A stretch of 64,000 bases of DNA from Ardenticatenaceae bacterium (GTDB lineage Bacteria > Chloroflexota > Anaerolineae > Promineifilales > Promineifilaceae), in the NCBI GenBank assembly GCA_011525915.1, contig WYBM01000005.1, positions 124,001 through 188,000 on the forward strand, written 5' to 3'. The notes under the pieces are model-generated. The model saw nothing but the letters and a program-made list of their open reading frames with translations, was not told the DNA's origin and searched no databases. Below are positions 26,013-34,745 of this stretch, piece by piece. Both the position numbers and the translations under genes were made by a program. Position 1 is the stretch's first letter; the number at the start of each line of letters is the position of its first letter.

Positions 26013-29000
26013 ATGCGCAATAATTTAGAAGGCACAACGATTAATAAATACCGCATTGGCCGGTTGCTGGGCAAAGGGGGCATGGGCAGCGTGTACCAGG
26101 CGCAAGATGAAACCCTAAACCGTGCCGTCGCCATCAAAATCATCCACCCCTCCTTGATGCATGAATCCCAGTTTCAATCTCGCTTTTTGCAGGAAGCACA
26201 AACGGCCGCAAACTTAGACCATCCCTCTATCATCCGCATTTATGACTTTAACAACGATGATGGCTGGCTTTACATGGTGATGGAGTTGGTGACAAAGGGT
26301 AACCTGGTCACCTATATGGAACAGTGCCAGCAAAAAAGGCAGTGGATGCCGCTGGACGAGACCTTGCACCTGGTAGCCCAGGTAGCCGATGCCCTGAGTT
26401 ATGCCCATCAGCGGGGCATCGTGCACCGGGACATCAAGCCAGACAATGTGTTACTCAAAGAACTGCTGCACCCGGAACGCGCCGGTGAACCGGCTTTGCG
26501 GGCCATTGTGACCGATTTTGGCCTGGTTAAGCTAAAGGAAGGGGCGCTGTTGCAAACGGAAGCCTCTATGCTGCTGGGTACACTGCCGTATATTTCACCG
26601 GAACAACTGGAAGGCAAAAAGCCTGACGGCCGTACCGACCTCTACTCTCTGGGGATTGTGCTTTATGAACTGGTCACAGGCAAACTACCTTTTGATGTGC
26701 GTAATGTAGATGAAGCCTTTCAGCAGCACCGGCACGGCACGCCCACACCCCCTGAAGACATTCGGGCTGAAGTGCCCACGGCCGTAGCCGCCATCATTCA
26801 AAAAGCCATGGCCAAAGACCCCCGCCACCGTTACCAAGACGGCGCTGAGATGGCCGCCGCCCTATACCAGGCCGCACGCAGCCTGAACACGACCAACGCC
26901 AGCAACCAGGGGGTGACACACATCGCCACATTGCCGGAAGCGCCACCGCCACCAGCCACACCAGAGCCGCCGCCTCAGAAAAAGCCGGCAAACATGGCAC
27001 CAGACCAATTAACGATCGTCAGCGAAGGGGAAAGCACCCGCACCCATCCCTTGCTGAAGCCCGGGCTCACAATTGGCCGCACGGCCGTGAATGACATTGT
27101 CCTGCCAGAAGGGTCTGTTTCTTCGCGCCATGCCCGGCTAGAAAAAAGCGAAAATGGCTGGCAGGTTATCGATTTGCAAAGCACAAACGGCGTTTTTATC
27201 AGCGGCGTAGAGCTGACGCCCAACGTCCCTTACCCCTGGGCGCCAGGCGACAAGTTAGCGATTGGTCCCTACACGCTGACCTGGCAAACGGCCGCAGCCC
27301 CCACTTACCAGCCGCCGCCACCGCCGACACCATCGCCCCAGCCACCAGCGCCGCCGCCCGACCGCCCCGTCATCATGGCTGCGCCACCACCGCCCCGCCC
27401 ACGCGAATCAGTCTATGCCTCCGTGGCCGAACTTACCCACCTCAGCAGCATCCGCCTGGAACCAATGAGCGTCAGCCTGAAGCCGGGTGCCCAAACTGTC
27501 ATCCAGGCGCACATGTATAATGAGTCCGCGCGGGTAGATGAGTTTACCGTAGAAGTAGAAGGGCTGCCCCGTGACTGGGTGCGCTTTTCAGAATCCAGCG
27601 TCCGGCTCATGCCTACCACCGAAACCACCTTTCGCTTTACCATTCATGCACCCCAACAAGATACCCAGGCCAAAACCTACCCTTACCGGCTGCTCTTACG
27701 CTCCCAGGTAGATAAGCGGGTAGAAGGCCACGCCTTCGGCAACTTATTGGTGGAACCGGCACCCCGTTTTGCCGCCAGCATCAACCCACCGCGTGTCAAA
27801 AACCGGGGCAACTGCCAACTTGTTTTGCAAAACACCGGCAATACCAATGAACGCTTTACCGTGCTGGCTCAGGATGGTAACGAAGCCATTCTTTTTGACC
27901 AGATGGCGCAGCGTGTCATGGTGCCCGCCGGGCGCGAAGAGCGGGTCAATTTTAGCCTCAGGCCGGCCCAACGGCCGTTTACCGGCAGTGGTAAAAAGTC
28001 CCATCCTTTTCAACTTCAGGTGCTGCCCACCGCCGGCGAACCCAAAACCCAGGCGGGACAGTTGGAAGTGTCACCCTGGATACACAAGCGTATTCTTTCA
28101 TTTCTGGCCATCATGTTTGGTGTGTCTATGGTCTTTTCTATGCTGCGGGTGAACAACCTCAAACAATTTGCCACCGGGCAGATCCGCGTCCAGGCCACGC
28201 AGCTGGCCGAAAATCGCTCCTCTACCAGGGCGGCGGTAACGGCTACCGTGGTGGCTCAGGTCACGGCCGTGGGGGTAGAAGCGGCCACCGCCACTGCCCA
28301 GGCTACCGTGGTTTGGGCCATTGCCGACGATGATGGGGACGGCCTTAGCAATCAAGTAGAAAAAGAACTGGGCACCGACCCCCTAAAAGCAGATACCGAT
28401 GGCGATGGTTTGATGGATGGTGAAGAAATAGACCATAACGGCGTCAAGCTGCTGGGCACCGACCCCAAAGTGCCGGATACTGATGACGACGAACTGCTGG
28501 ACGGCCAGGAAGCCCGGGGCAACCCCAGTCCACCGCCCAACTGTGAAAACGCCCGGGGCCAATACACCAATCCCTCCCAGGCAGACACCGACGGTGATGG
28601 TGAGAAGGATTGCTTTGATCCGGATTCCAAACAATGGCCTACGCCCACCCCCACACCAGAAGTTAATTTACTGACAGGCGACGATAATCCCTCCTTTGAA
28701 TCTGACGCAAACATTTTTGAAGACATAGTCAGTAACGTTCAAAAGATAGAGTTAATGGTTCCGGCTGGCTGGAAGCTGATGGTCGATGATAACGTCCCAG
28801 TACGGGCAGAAGAGCCTGACTTAAAATACGTCTACCCAGAGATGATTCCCCGCCGTATGGAACATCTGAATGAGTGCAACACGGCCGTGCCTGCCCCCGT
28901 ATGCGCCCTTTTTAACCGCGACCAGATTCTTAAAGTGTTTAAAGGCGGCCTGCCCATTCGTTTTGCCTTGTATAAAGATGTGACACTGCAGCCAGGGGTC

Positions 29001-29366
29001 TACCGCTTTAAGATTGATTTTTTTGCGGATACCGTGCAGTTTTACCAGGACGGCCAGAAGGTATGGGGAGAAGAAGGCATGGCCGAGATTCAGCTTTGCA
29101 TCGAAAAGGCTGAATATGACCATCAGGACTGGCAGCCGGTAGAAATTGGGCAGGTTAGCTCTCGGGAACTGATCTTTATTGTGCCCCAGCATCAAAACGT
29201 CACGCTCTACGCCAAGTTTCGCAACAACTTCGCCATTAACAACAATGGCTGGTTCCTGGATAATTTCCTCCTACAACCCGTGGGCCCGGCCGAGGGCCTG
29301 ACCGGGCAATTATCAGATGACCACAACTGCCGGGCAGACATGCCTGCCGCTCGCATTAGTAAGTAG
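26013..29366 (+). CDS. Transmembrane Ser/Thr kinase with FHA, Ig-like and thrombospondin-3-like repeats
   Basis: This 1117-residue protein starts at ATG 26013, eight bases after the CHAP stop; the longer open frame would overlap that gene. An intact kinase domain (about 11-285) has GKGGMGSVYQA, VAIKII, HRDIKPDN, DFGLVKL and SPEQ. An FHA domain follows (about 335-430: TIGRTAVNDIVL, SSRHARLE, STNGVFISG), then a Pro-rich linker and two Ig-like segments (about 475-690). One membrane helix lies near 693-714. Outside are aspartate-rich calcium-site repeats of thrombospondin type 3 type (DDDGDGLSNQVEKELGTDPL and similar, about 770-870) and a C-terminal beta domain. The FHA and kinase in one chain suggest self-recognition after autophosphorylation. 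The next gene has the same layout. Confidence 0.87.
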   Translation: MRNNLEGTTINKYRIGRLLGKGGMGSVYQAQDETLNRAVAIKIIHPSLMHESQFQSRFLQEAQTAANLDHPSIIRIYDFNNDDGWLYMVMELVTKGNLVTYMEQCQQKRQWMPLDETLHLVAQVADALSYAHQRGIVHRDIKPDNVLLKELLHPERAGEPALRAIVTDFGLVKLKEGALLQTEASMLLGTLPYISPEQLEGKKPDGRTDLYSLGIVLYELVTGKLPFDVRNVDEAFQQHRHGTPTPPEDIRAEVPTAVAAIIQKAMAKDPRHRYQDGAEMAAALYQAARSLNTTNASNQGVTHIATLPEAPPPPATPEPPPQKKPANMAPDQLTIVSEGESTRTHPLLKPGLTIGRTAVNDIVLPEGSVSSRHARLEKSENGWQVIDLQSTNGVFISGVELTPNVPYPWAPGDKLAIGPYTLTWQTAAAPTYQPPPPPTPSPQPPAPPPDRPVIMAAPPPPRPRESVYASVAELTHLSSIRLEPMSVSLKPGAQTVIQAHMYNESARVDEFTVEVEGLPRDWVRFSESSVRLMPTTETTFRFTIHAPQQDTQAKTYPYRLLLRSQVDKRVEGHAFGNLLVEPAPRFAASINPPRVKNRGNCQLVLQNTGNTNERFTVLAQDGNEAILFDQMAQRVMVPAGREERVNFSLRPAQRPFTGSGKKSHPFQLQVLPTAGEPKTQAGQLEVSPWIHKRILSFLAIMFGVSMVFSMLRVNNLKQFATGQIRVQATQLAENRSSTRAAVTATVVAQVTAVGVEAATATAQATVVWAIADDDGDGLSNQVEKELGTDPLKADTDGDGLMDGEEIDHNGVKLLGTDPKVPDTDDDELLDGQEARGNPSPPPNCENARGQYTNPSQADTDGDGEKDCFDPDSKQWPTPTPTPEVNLLTGDDNPSFESDANIFEDIVSNVQKIELMVPAGWKLMVDDNVPVRAEEPDLKYVYPEMIPRRMEHLNECNTAVPAPVCALFNRDQILKVFKGGLPIRFALYKDVTLQPGVYRFKIDFFADTVQFYQDGQKVWGEEGMAEIQLCIEKAEYDHQDWQPVEIGQVSSRELIFIVPQHQNVTLYAKFRNNFAINNNGWFLDNFLLQPVGPAEGLTGQLSDDHNCRADMPAARISK

Positions 29367-29416
29367 CGCCCCCTTCGGCCGTGGCCGGGGGAAGGATAAT
29401 CAGTAGGAACAGTTTC

Positions 29417-32383
29417 ATGCACGATCTCATTGGTAAACAAATTGCTGCCTACCTCATTGAGGAAAGCGCGGGTTCGGGTAATGTCGGCCACGTCTACCGG
29501 GCCAAGGACAAACAAACCCAGCAGACAGCCGCGCTCAAAATCATTCATGACCATCTGGCCCGTCAGGCTGACTTTCGGGAGCGTTTCCTGGCCAATGCGG
29601 CCACCCTACCCGGACTCAGCCATCAGGCAATGGCCCGGGTTTACAGCATCGGCGAAAGTGACGGCATGTTGTATGTGGCCAGCGAATGGATCAGGGGGGA
29701 ATCCTTGGCCCAGGTGTTAGCCAACCGGCCGCCCCTGGCGCCCCGCCTGGGCGCCAGGTTGGTGCAGTTGGTGGCCGAAGCCCTGGTTTATACCCACCGC
29801 CAGGGGGCCGTGCATGGCGGGCTGCATCCTGGCAACGTGCTGCTGCAGCTGCGGGGGGGTGATTTGCCCTGGCAGCCATTGGTTACTGATTTTCGGCAGG
29901 CCAGCCTGATAAAAGGGGAACCACCACGGCCGTTGCTGCCGTACCTGTCACCTGAGCAATGTGATGGCAAACGGGCCAACGGCCGTTCCGATATTTATAC
30001 CCTGGGTGTCATGCTCTACCAGCTTATCACTGGCCAGTTACCCTTCCAGCCGCAAACAGCGCGGGAAGTGGTTGCCAGTGGGTCACCAGCCCCTCCCCGT
30101 TCGTTACGTCCGGACATCTCTAACGTCTTCGAAGCCATCATGCTTAAAGCTATGGCCCACAGCAATGCTGAACGTTACCGTTCCATGGAAGAATTTTTAC
30201 TGTTTCTACGCCGTGAAGTAGATAAACTGCCCATGGAAGGGCCAGGGGTCATGCCCCAGACCACACCACCACCACCGGCTGCCGCGCCCAGCCCCGCGTA
30301 TACACCCGCTTATGCGCCATCACCACCACCCATGGCACCATCACCACCGCCCGCCGCATCACCACCAGCTCAGGCTGCGCCGGCCCGGTCCCCGGCTACC
30401 TCATCAGACGCCGATTATCTTATCATCAGCCATCCACGCCTGCCCGAACAAACATACCCGCTGCGCAAATGGCTGATCACCATCGGCCAGCGTGAAGACA
30501 ATGACCTGGTGCTGACGGGGGAAGGTGTGGCCCAGAAACACGCCCGGCTGGAGCGCACCGATACGGGCTGGAATGTCATTGATATGGGCAGCCTGGATGG
30601 CACCTATCTGGAAAACAGCCAGTTATTGGCCGACTTGCCTGAACCGTGGAAGGCCGGGCAGCGCGTGCGGTTGGGTGAATATGGCCTGGTATGGCATTCA
30701 GGCACGGCACAGGTGGCGGCTGAGCAGCCAGCAAAACCAGCCGCGGCCCCTGTTATGGATACCGGCCGGTTGTACATGAGCCTGAACCCCACCCAGCTGG
30801 CAACCCACCCCGGCAGCCCAGCCCAGGCCGTGTTAGAAGTGGAAAACCAGACAAGCGCCACCACTATGGTGACCTTGGCGGCCAGCAGCATCCCCGCAGC
30901 GTGGGTAGTTGTTGAACCAGAACCTATTCGCCTGTCGCCACAGCAGAAAGTGGTGGTGCCTTTCACCATCCAACCACCGCGGCACAGCAGCGCCACTGCG
31001 GGGCTCCATCCCTTTCAGATGGAAGCCCGGCCCGACAAAGGCACCATGGGCACGGCCGTCTCCCCTGGCCAGATCACCCTACACCCTTTCCAGCAGTTTT
31101 TTGTGGAATGTCAGCCAGCCTCCCTGCGGCATGGGAAAAATGGCAGCATTATTTTACATAACGAAGGTAATACGCCTGGCCGTTATACCGTATCGGCCGC
31201 GGATGTTAGCGACCAGATCGTGTTTGACCTTCCACAGCGTGATGTAGAAGTGCTGCCCGGCCAGTCTCAGTCAGTGTCTATGGTGGGCCGGGCACGCAAA
31301 CGGCCGTTCTTTTTGCGCACCGACATCATCCCTTTTGAAGTCAACGTCGTCAGCGGTGGCCTGGTTGTGACCCAGCCAGGGCGGTTTATTGTGCCACCGC
31401 TTATTCCCTGGCCCATTTTACTGCTGCTGGCCCTGCCCATACTCCTGCTCTTTCTTTTTGTTGCCTATTATGGCGGCACCGATTACGCCGAACCATGCCA
31501 GGGATATTTTAAGGCCGCCGATTTAGAGCAGGCGTGTATTGACGTTACTCTGTCGCCGGAAGTGCCACCCACCGCCCTGGTCGTTAGCGCCGATACGGCC
31601 GTGCCCGGTACCACGGTTGTGGCTACCGAAATCCCTACAGAAGCATCTGCTACGGCCGTGGCCACGTTACGCCCCACAACGCCGCCGGTAGCCCTGGCCG
31701 CTGAATCGATCATCATCGGTCAATCGTTTAACGGCACAGACATAGAAGCCGTCAAATTGGGCAACGGGCCAAACGCCATCCTCTTTGTGGGGGGCGTGTA
31801 CGCTGGTTTTTCGCCGGCGTCTGTCTCCTTGAGCAAACAAGTTGTGATCCAACTGGCGGCAGATGCCTCATTGGTGCCAGAAAACGTGACCGTTTACATT
31901 GTACCCAACTGGAACCCAGACAGTGAAAGCGGCAATAACCGCCGTAATGGGAATGGGGTAGACTTAAACCGCAACTGGGGTTGCAACTGGCAGGCACTCG
32001 ATGACGGCCGTGCTGGAACCGGCCCCCTCTCCGAACCAGAGTCACAGGCATTGGGCAACTTTATCAATGAAGTCAATCCGGTGGCCGTCATCTTTTGGAA
32101 CACACCCACCCAGCCGCTTAATTACAAGTTGGTTTCACCAGGTCGCTGCTCCCAGACCCAAACGGCCGCTTCCCTGACCCTGGCTGAACTGTACGCCGGG
32201 CAGATAGAAGGGTACGCCGCTGACCAGGCAGACACCGGCCAGCGCATTTCCGGCGACGTTACCGACTCTATTGCTGACATGGGTATTCCAACCATATTTG
32301 TCTTGCTAAACAGCCCGGCGCAGGCCGAAGCGACCGAGCACATGCCGGCAATTCAGGCCATCCTGAACGCCTACAACAATTAG
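29417..32383 (+). CDS. Pseudokinase-FHA-Ig membrane protein with inactive M14 carboxypeptidase domain
   Basis: This 988-residue protein starts at ATG 29417 with TAGGAA upstream. The layout matches its upstream neighbour: kinase fold (5-275), FHA (about 335-430: ITIGQREDNDLVL, AQKHARLE, LDGTYLEN), Ig-like segments (about 455-660) and a membrane helix (about 661-684). The catalytic loop reads HGGLHPGN, so the catalytic Asp is Gly135 and the following Lys is His, and DFG is DFR (158-160). It should not phosphorylate substrates. The extracytoplasmic domain is M14-like and keeps GVDLNRNWG, but each expected metal or catalytic residue is replaced: Tyr795, Ser799, Asn895 and Leu963, judged against the paralogue at 34746. 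It is likely a scaffold or ligand-binding receptor. Confidence 0.85.
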   Translation: MHDLIGKQIAAYLIEESAGSGNVGHVYRAKDKQTQQTAALKIIHDHLARQADFRERFLANAATLPGLSHQAMARVYSIGESDGMLYVASEWIRGESLAQVLANRPPLAPRLGARLVQLVAEALVYTHRQGAVHGGLHPGNVLLQLRGGDLPWQPLVTDFRQASLIKGEPPRPLLPYLSPEQCDGKRANGRSDIYTLGVMLYQLITGQLPFQPQTAREVVASGSPAPPRSLRPDISNVFEAIMLKAMAHSNAERYRSMEEFLLFLRREVDKLPMEGPGVMPQTTPPPPAAAPSPAYTPAYAPSPPPMAPSPPPAASPPAQAAPARSPATSSDADYLIISHPRLPEQTYPLRKWLITIGQREDNDLVLTGEGVAQKHARLERTDTGWNVIDMGSLDGTYLENSQLLADLPEPWKAGQRVRLGEYGLVWHSGTAQVAAEQPAKPAAAPVMDTGRLYMSLNPTQLATHPGSPAQAVLEVENQTSATTMVTLAASSIPAAWVVVEPEPIRLSPQQKVVVPFTIQPPRHSSATAGLHPFQMEARPDKGTMGTAVSPGQITLHPFQQFFVECQPASLRHGKNGSIILHNEGNTPGRYTVSAADVSDQIVFDLPQRDVEVLPGQSQSVSMVGRARKRPFFLRTDIIPFEVNVVSGGLVVTQPGRFIVPPLIPWPILLLLALPILLLFLFVAYYGGTDYAEPCQGYFKAADLEQACIDVTLSPEVPPTALVVSADTAVPGTTVVATEIPTEASATAVATLRPTTPPVALAAESIIIGQSFNGTDIEAVKLGNGPNAILFVGGVYAGFSPASVSLSKQVVIQLAADASLVPENVTVYIVPNWNPDSESGNNRRNGNGVDLNRNWGCNWQALDDGRAGTGPLSEPESQALGNFINEVNPVAVIFWNTPTQPLNYKLVSPGRCSQTQTAASLTLAELYAGQIEGYAADQADTGQRISGDVTDSIADMGIPTIFVLLNSPAQAEATEHMPAIQAILNAYNN

Positions 32384-32540
32384 CCGGCAACACCACGTAA
32401 TGTAAGGTAAACCGCAAAAAGTTTTCGCAAATCCACCGACCAGATTTTTGCGGTTTCCTCGAGTAATCGGCAACGCCTCAAGCGATTTTATTTCTGAATT
32501 ATTGTTGCCGATTACCAAACAGGAGTTTGTGGAGAACAGC
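32384..32540. promoter_or_regulatory. Intergenic segment with two perfect inverted repeats
   Basis: Two hairpins fit in this gap before the phosphatase gene. The first pairs ACCGCAAAAA (32411-32420) with TTTTTGCGGT (32445-32454). The second pairs GTAATCGGCAAC (32463-32474) with GTTGCCGATTAC (32504-32515). The first could end transcription of the pseudokinase gene on either strand, although no U-run follows it closely. The second lies 26 bases before ATG 32541 and could be an operator or a leader structure. GGAG at 32531-32534 is the ribosome binding site. The functions are inference. Confidence 0.45.
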
Positions 32541-34610
32541 ATGGCCAACCAGACGATAAGCACACCACTTCTCATTGGCAAAACTCAGGACCAGGGCGGG
32601 CGGTCCAATATGGAAGACCGCGCCGAAGCCCGGCCCGTACACACGTCACACGGCCTGTTCCTGACCGTAGCCATGATCGCCGACGGCATCGGCGGAAATA
32701 ACTGCGGCGAAGTCGCCGCCCAGATCGCCATCGACACAACCTTTCAGGAAATTCAGGCAGCAACCATGGAGAACCCCAACCAACTGCCCCATTTGCTGGC
32801 CTATGCTCTGAAAAAAGCCAACGAAGCTGTTTTCACAGAAGCCACTAATGACAAAGAAAAAGAGGGGATGGGCACAACAGCGACTGTAGCTGCCGTGCAT
32901 GAAGGGCGTTTATACCTGGCAAATGTAGGTGACAGTCGGGCTTATCTTATTAGAGACGGCCGGGCACAGCAGCTTACCATTGACCATACCTGGGCCCGAG
33001 AAATGGTGCGTCTGGGCCACCTCAAGCCAGAAGAAGCGGCCGTTCACCCCAAGGGGGAAGCCCTGGTACGCTCCATTGGCTACAGTGAACGCCTGGAAAT
33101 AGACCTGGGCATTTACGTCAACGGCGACGAAGACGAAAACAGCGCCAAAGCCCGCCAGGGGTTCCCTCTTCAGACCAATGATCGCCTGGTTCTGTGTTCT
33201 GATGGGCTGATCAAAGAGCGCCACAAAGGAAGCGGCCATTATGTAGAGCCTGAGGAAATGGCATCTATTGTGCTCCATAACCGGCCAGAGAAAGCGGCGC
33301 AAATGCTGGTGAAAAAAGCCGTCTCACGCAAAGCAGATGATAATGTCAGCGCCATTGTGCTGGAGATGCCGGGCAGCAAACGTGCCTTTTCCCTGCCCCC
33401 CGGCCTGCTGTATGGGGTAATAGGACTGGTCTTGATTGCCGTTCTAGCTGGGTTGGGTTCTGTGATCTTTTCCGGGCAAAGCCCCAGCGAAACAGCAGTG
33501 CCTATAGCCGCAGTTGCCACCGCCACGGCCGTGCCTACACCAACAGACGTACCCTTGTTAGAAGTGGAAACCAGCAGGGCCGAGCTTCTATTGATACCGG
33601 GGCCGGAAGGGGCAGAATGGTTTCTAGATGATAACACTGCCCAGGCCGGTAAAGACCAGACGGCCGTCACCTTTACCCGCGATAATGTCTTGACAGTGGT
33701 CAACGGCCGTACGGCCGTTGCAGACCGGCCGAACGTCACCAACCTGATCTTGCCCGCTCGTGTCCTTTTGTTCCTGGATGGCGACAGCGAAGCCACCTTA
33801 AAAGCCGTAGAGGGCGTCGATGACAGCGCCGAAACCCGCGTCCGGTTGAGCCAGGGCAGGCTCCTGGCAGCGCTGCCAGAAGGGTATAATCACCGCCTGG
33901 TAATAGAAAACCCCCTGAGCGATGAAGCCTGGATAGAAAGTCAGGGCTTGATGGTTGTGCGCTACCAGGAAGATCCATTTCTTTTTATGGTTGCCTGCCT
34001 GGAGACAGAGCGTTCCTGCCAGGTGCTGTATGATGGGAAACCCACTGAACTGCAAACCGGGGAAGCCATCTGCTTTGGCGCCGGCTGCCCTATTGTGGGC
34101 GCGATCTTGCCGGTTGCTTATGAAGAATTTGTGGGGCTAGCCCCTGGTCTGGTACCGGCGCCTACGGCCGTGCCGGAAACCGCCACCGTCACAGCAGAAC
34201 CCTCGGCCACAAAACCCGCCACACGGTCTGGGCCACGGCCCACGGCTGGCAGCCCTACTGCTTCACCTACAAGAACGGTCATAGCCACCAACACGCCAGG
34301 GGCACAACCACCAGGGCCAACGCCACCCCCAGGTGCTACCCAGCCACCTACCAACACCCCGCGGCCAGGCACCACACCTACAAATATACCGGCCACATCG
34401 GTGCCCACAGCCACACCACCACAACCGGCAACATCGGCGCCAACCAACACACCGCTGCCACCGCCAACCAATACACCACTGCCGCCGCCGACCAATACAC
34501 CGCTGCCACCGCCAACCAATACACCGCTGCCACCGCCAACCAATACACCGCTGCCACCGCCAACCAGTACGCCAGGGTCAGGAGGCATTGAGCCGACATC
34601 AACCCCTTGA
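32541..34610 (+). CDS. PP2C-family Ser/Thr protein phosphatase, membrane-anchored, with FecR-like domain
   Basis: This 689-residue protein starts at ATG 32541. The PP2C domain (about 10-275) has the full motif set: NMEDRAE, ADGIGGN, GMGTTAT, GDSRAYLIRDG, CSDGL and DDNVSAIVLE, so the two-metal centre is intact. One membrane helix lies near 290-315. Outside, a FecR-like domain (about 395-530: SQGRLLAALP, DPFLFMVACLE) resembles the one on the kinase at 17095. The tail is Thr/Pro-rich with five TNTPLPPP repeats. As the only phosphatase in the window it would reverse the phosphorylation made by the adjacent kinases. Possible alternative upstream starts lie in the hairpin region and lack a ribosome binding site. 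Confidence 0.9.
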   Translation: MANQTISTPLLIGKTQDQGGRSNMEDRAEARPVHTSHGLFLTVAMIADGIGGNNCGEVAAQIAIDTTFQEIQAATMENPNQLPHLLAYALKKANEAVFTEATNDKEKEGMGTTATVAAVHEGRLYLANVGDSRAYLIRDGRAQQLTIDHTWAREMVRLGHLKPEEAAVHPKGEALVRSIGYSERLEIDLGIYVNGDEDENSAKARQGFPLQTNDRLVLCSDGLIKERHKGSGHYVEPEEMASIVLHNRPEKAAQMLVKKAVSRKADDNVSAIVLEMPGSKRAFSLPPGLLYGVIGLVLIAVLAGLGSVIFSGQSPSETAVPIAAVATATAVPTPTDVPLLEVETSRAELLLIPGPEGAEWFLDDNTAQAGKDQTAVTFTRDNVLTVVNGRTAVADRPNVTNLILPARVLLFLDGDSEATLKAVEGVDDSAETRVRLSQGRLLAALPEGYNHRLVIENPLSDEAWIESQGLMVVRYQEDPFLFMVACLETERSCQVLYDGKPTELQTGEAICFGAGCPIVGAILPVAYEEFVGLAPGLVPAPTAVPETATVTAEPSATKPATRSGPRPTAGSPTASPTRTVIATNTPGAQPPGPTPPPGATQPPTNTPRPGTTPTNIPATSVPTATPPQPATSAPTNTPLPPPTNTPLPPPTNTPLPPPTNTPLPPPTNTPLPPPTSTPGSGGIEPTSTP
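34443..34575 (+). repeat. 24-bp tandem repeat encoding TNTPLPPP
   Basis: About five and a half copies of a 24-base unit lie in frame near the 3' end of the PP2C gene and encode TNTPLPPP five times, ending in TSTP. The copies differ at only a few third positions, so the array is probably recent and length-variable. It would form an extended extracytoplasmic stalk or wall-spanning tail. Confidence 0.85.
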
Positions 34611-34745
34611 TATCGGCTCCATGCGTCAGAGTTCGATGGGAATCCGCCGCCAACCACAAGGTAAGCAGCACTATCCCTTTGGAGGCTGGGCGGCTCTTAA
34701 GATTACGGGTGGGTTTTGGGCGTGTTGGTAGTTATACTTTGGCAC

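Noticed and set aside
28326-28620. Asp-rich repeats considered as EF-hands or dockerin
   Set aside because: Spacing and the DxDxDG-LxxxxE-GTDP order fit thrombospondin type 3 repeats better.
29367-29400. GC-rich imperfect hairpin after the kinase gene as a terminator
   Set aside because: There is no T-run after it and the next gene follows closely in the same direction, so read-through is likelier.
34443-34575. Regular 24-base repeats considered as a CRISPR-like array
   Set aside because: The units are contiguous without spacers and encode an in-frame TNTPLPPP stalk.
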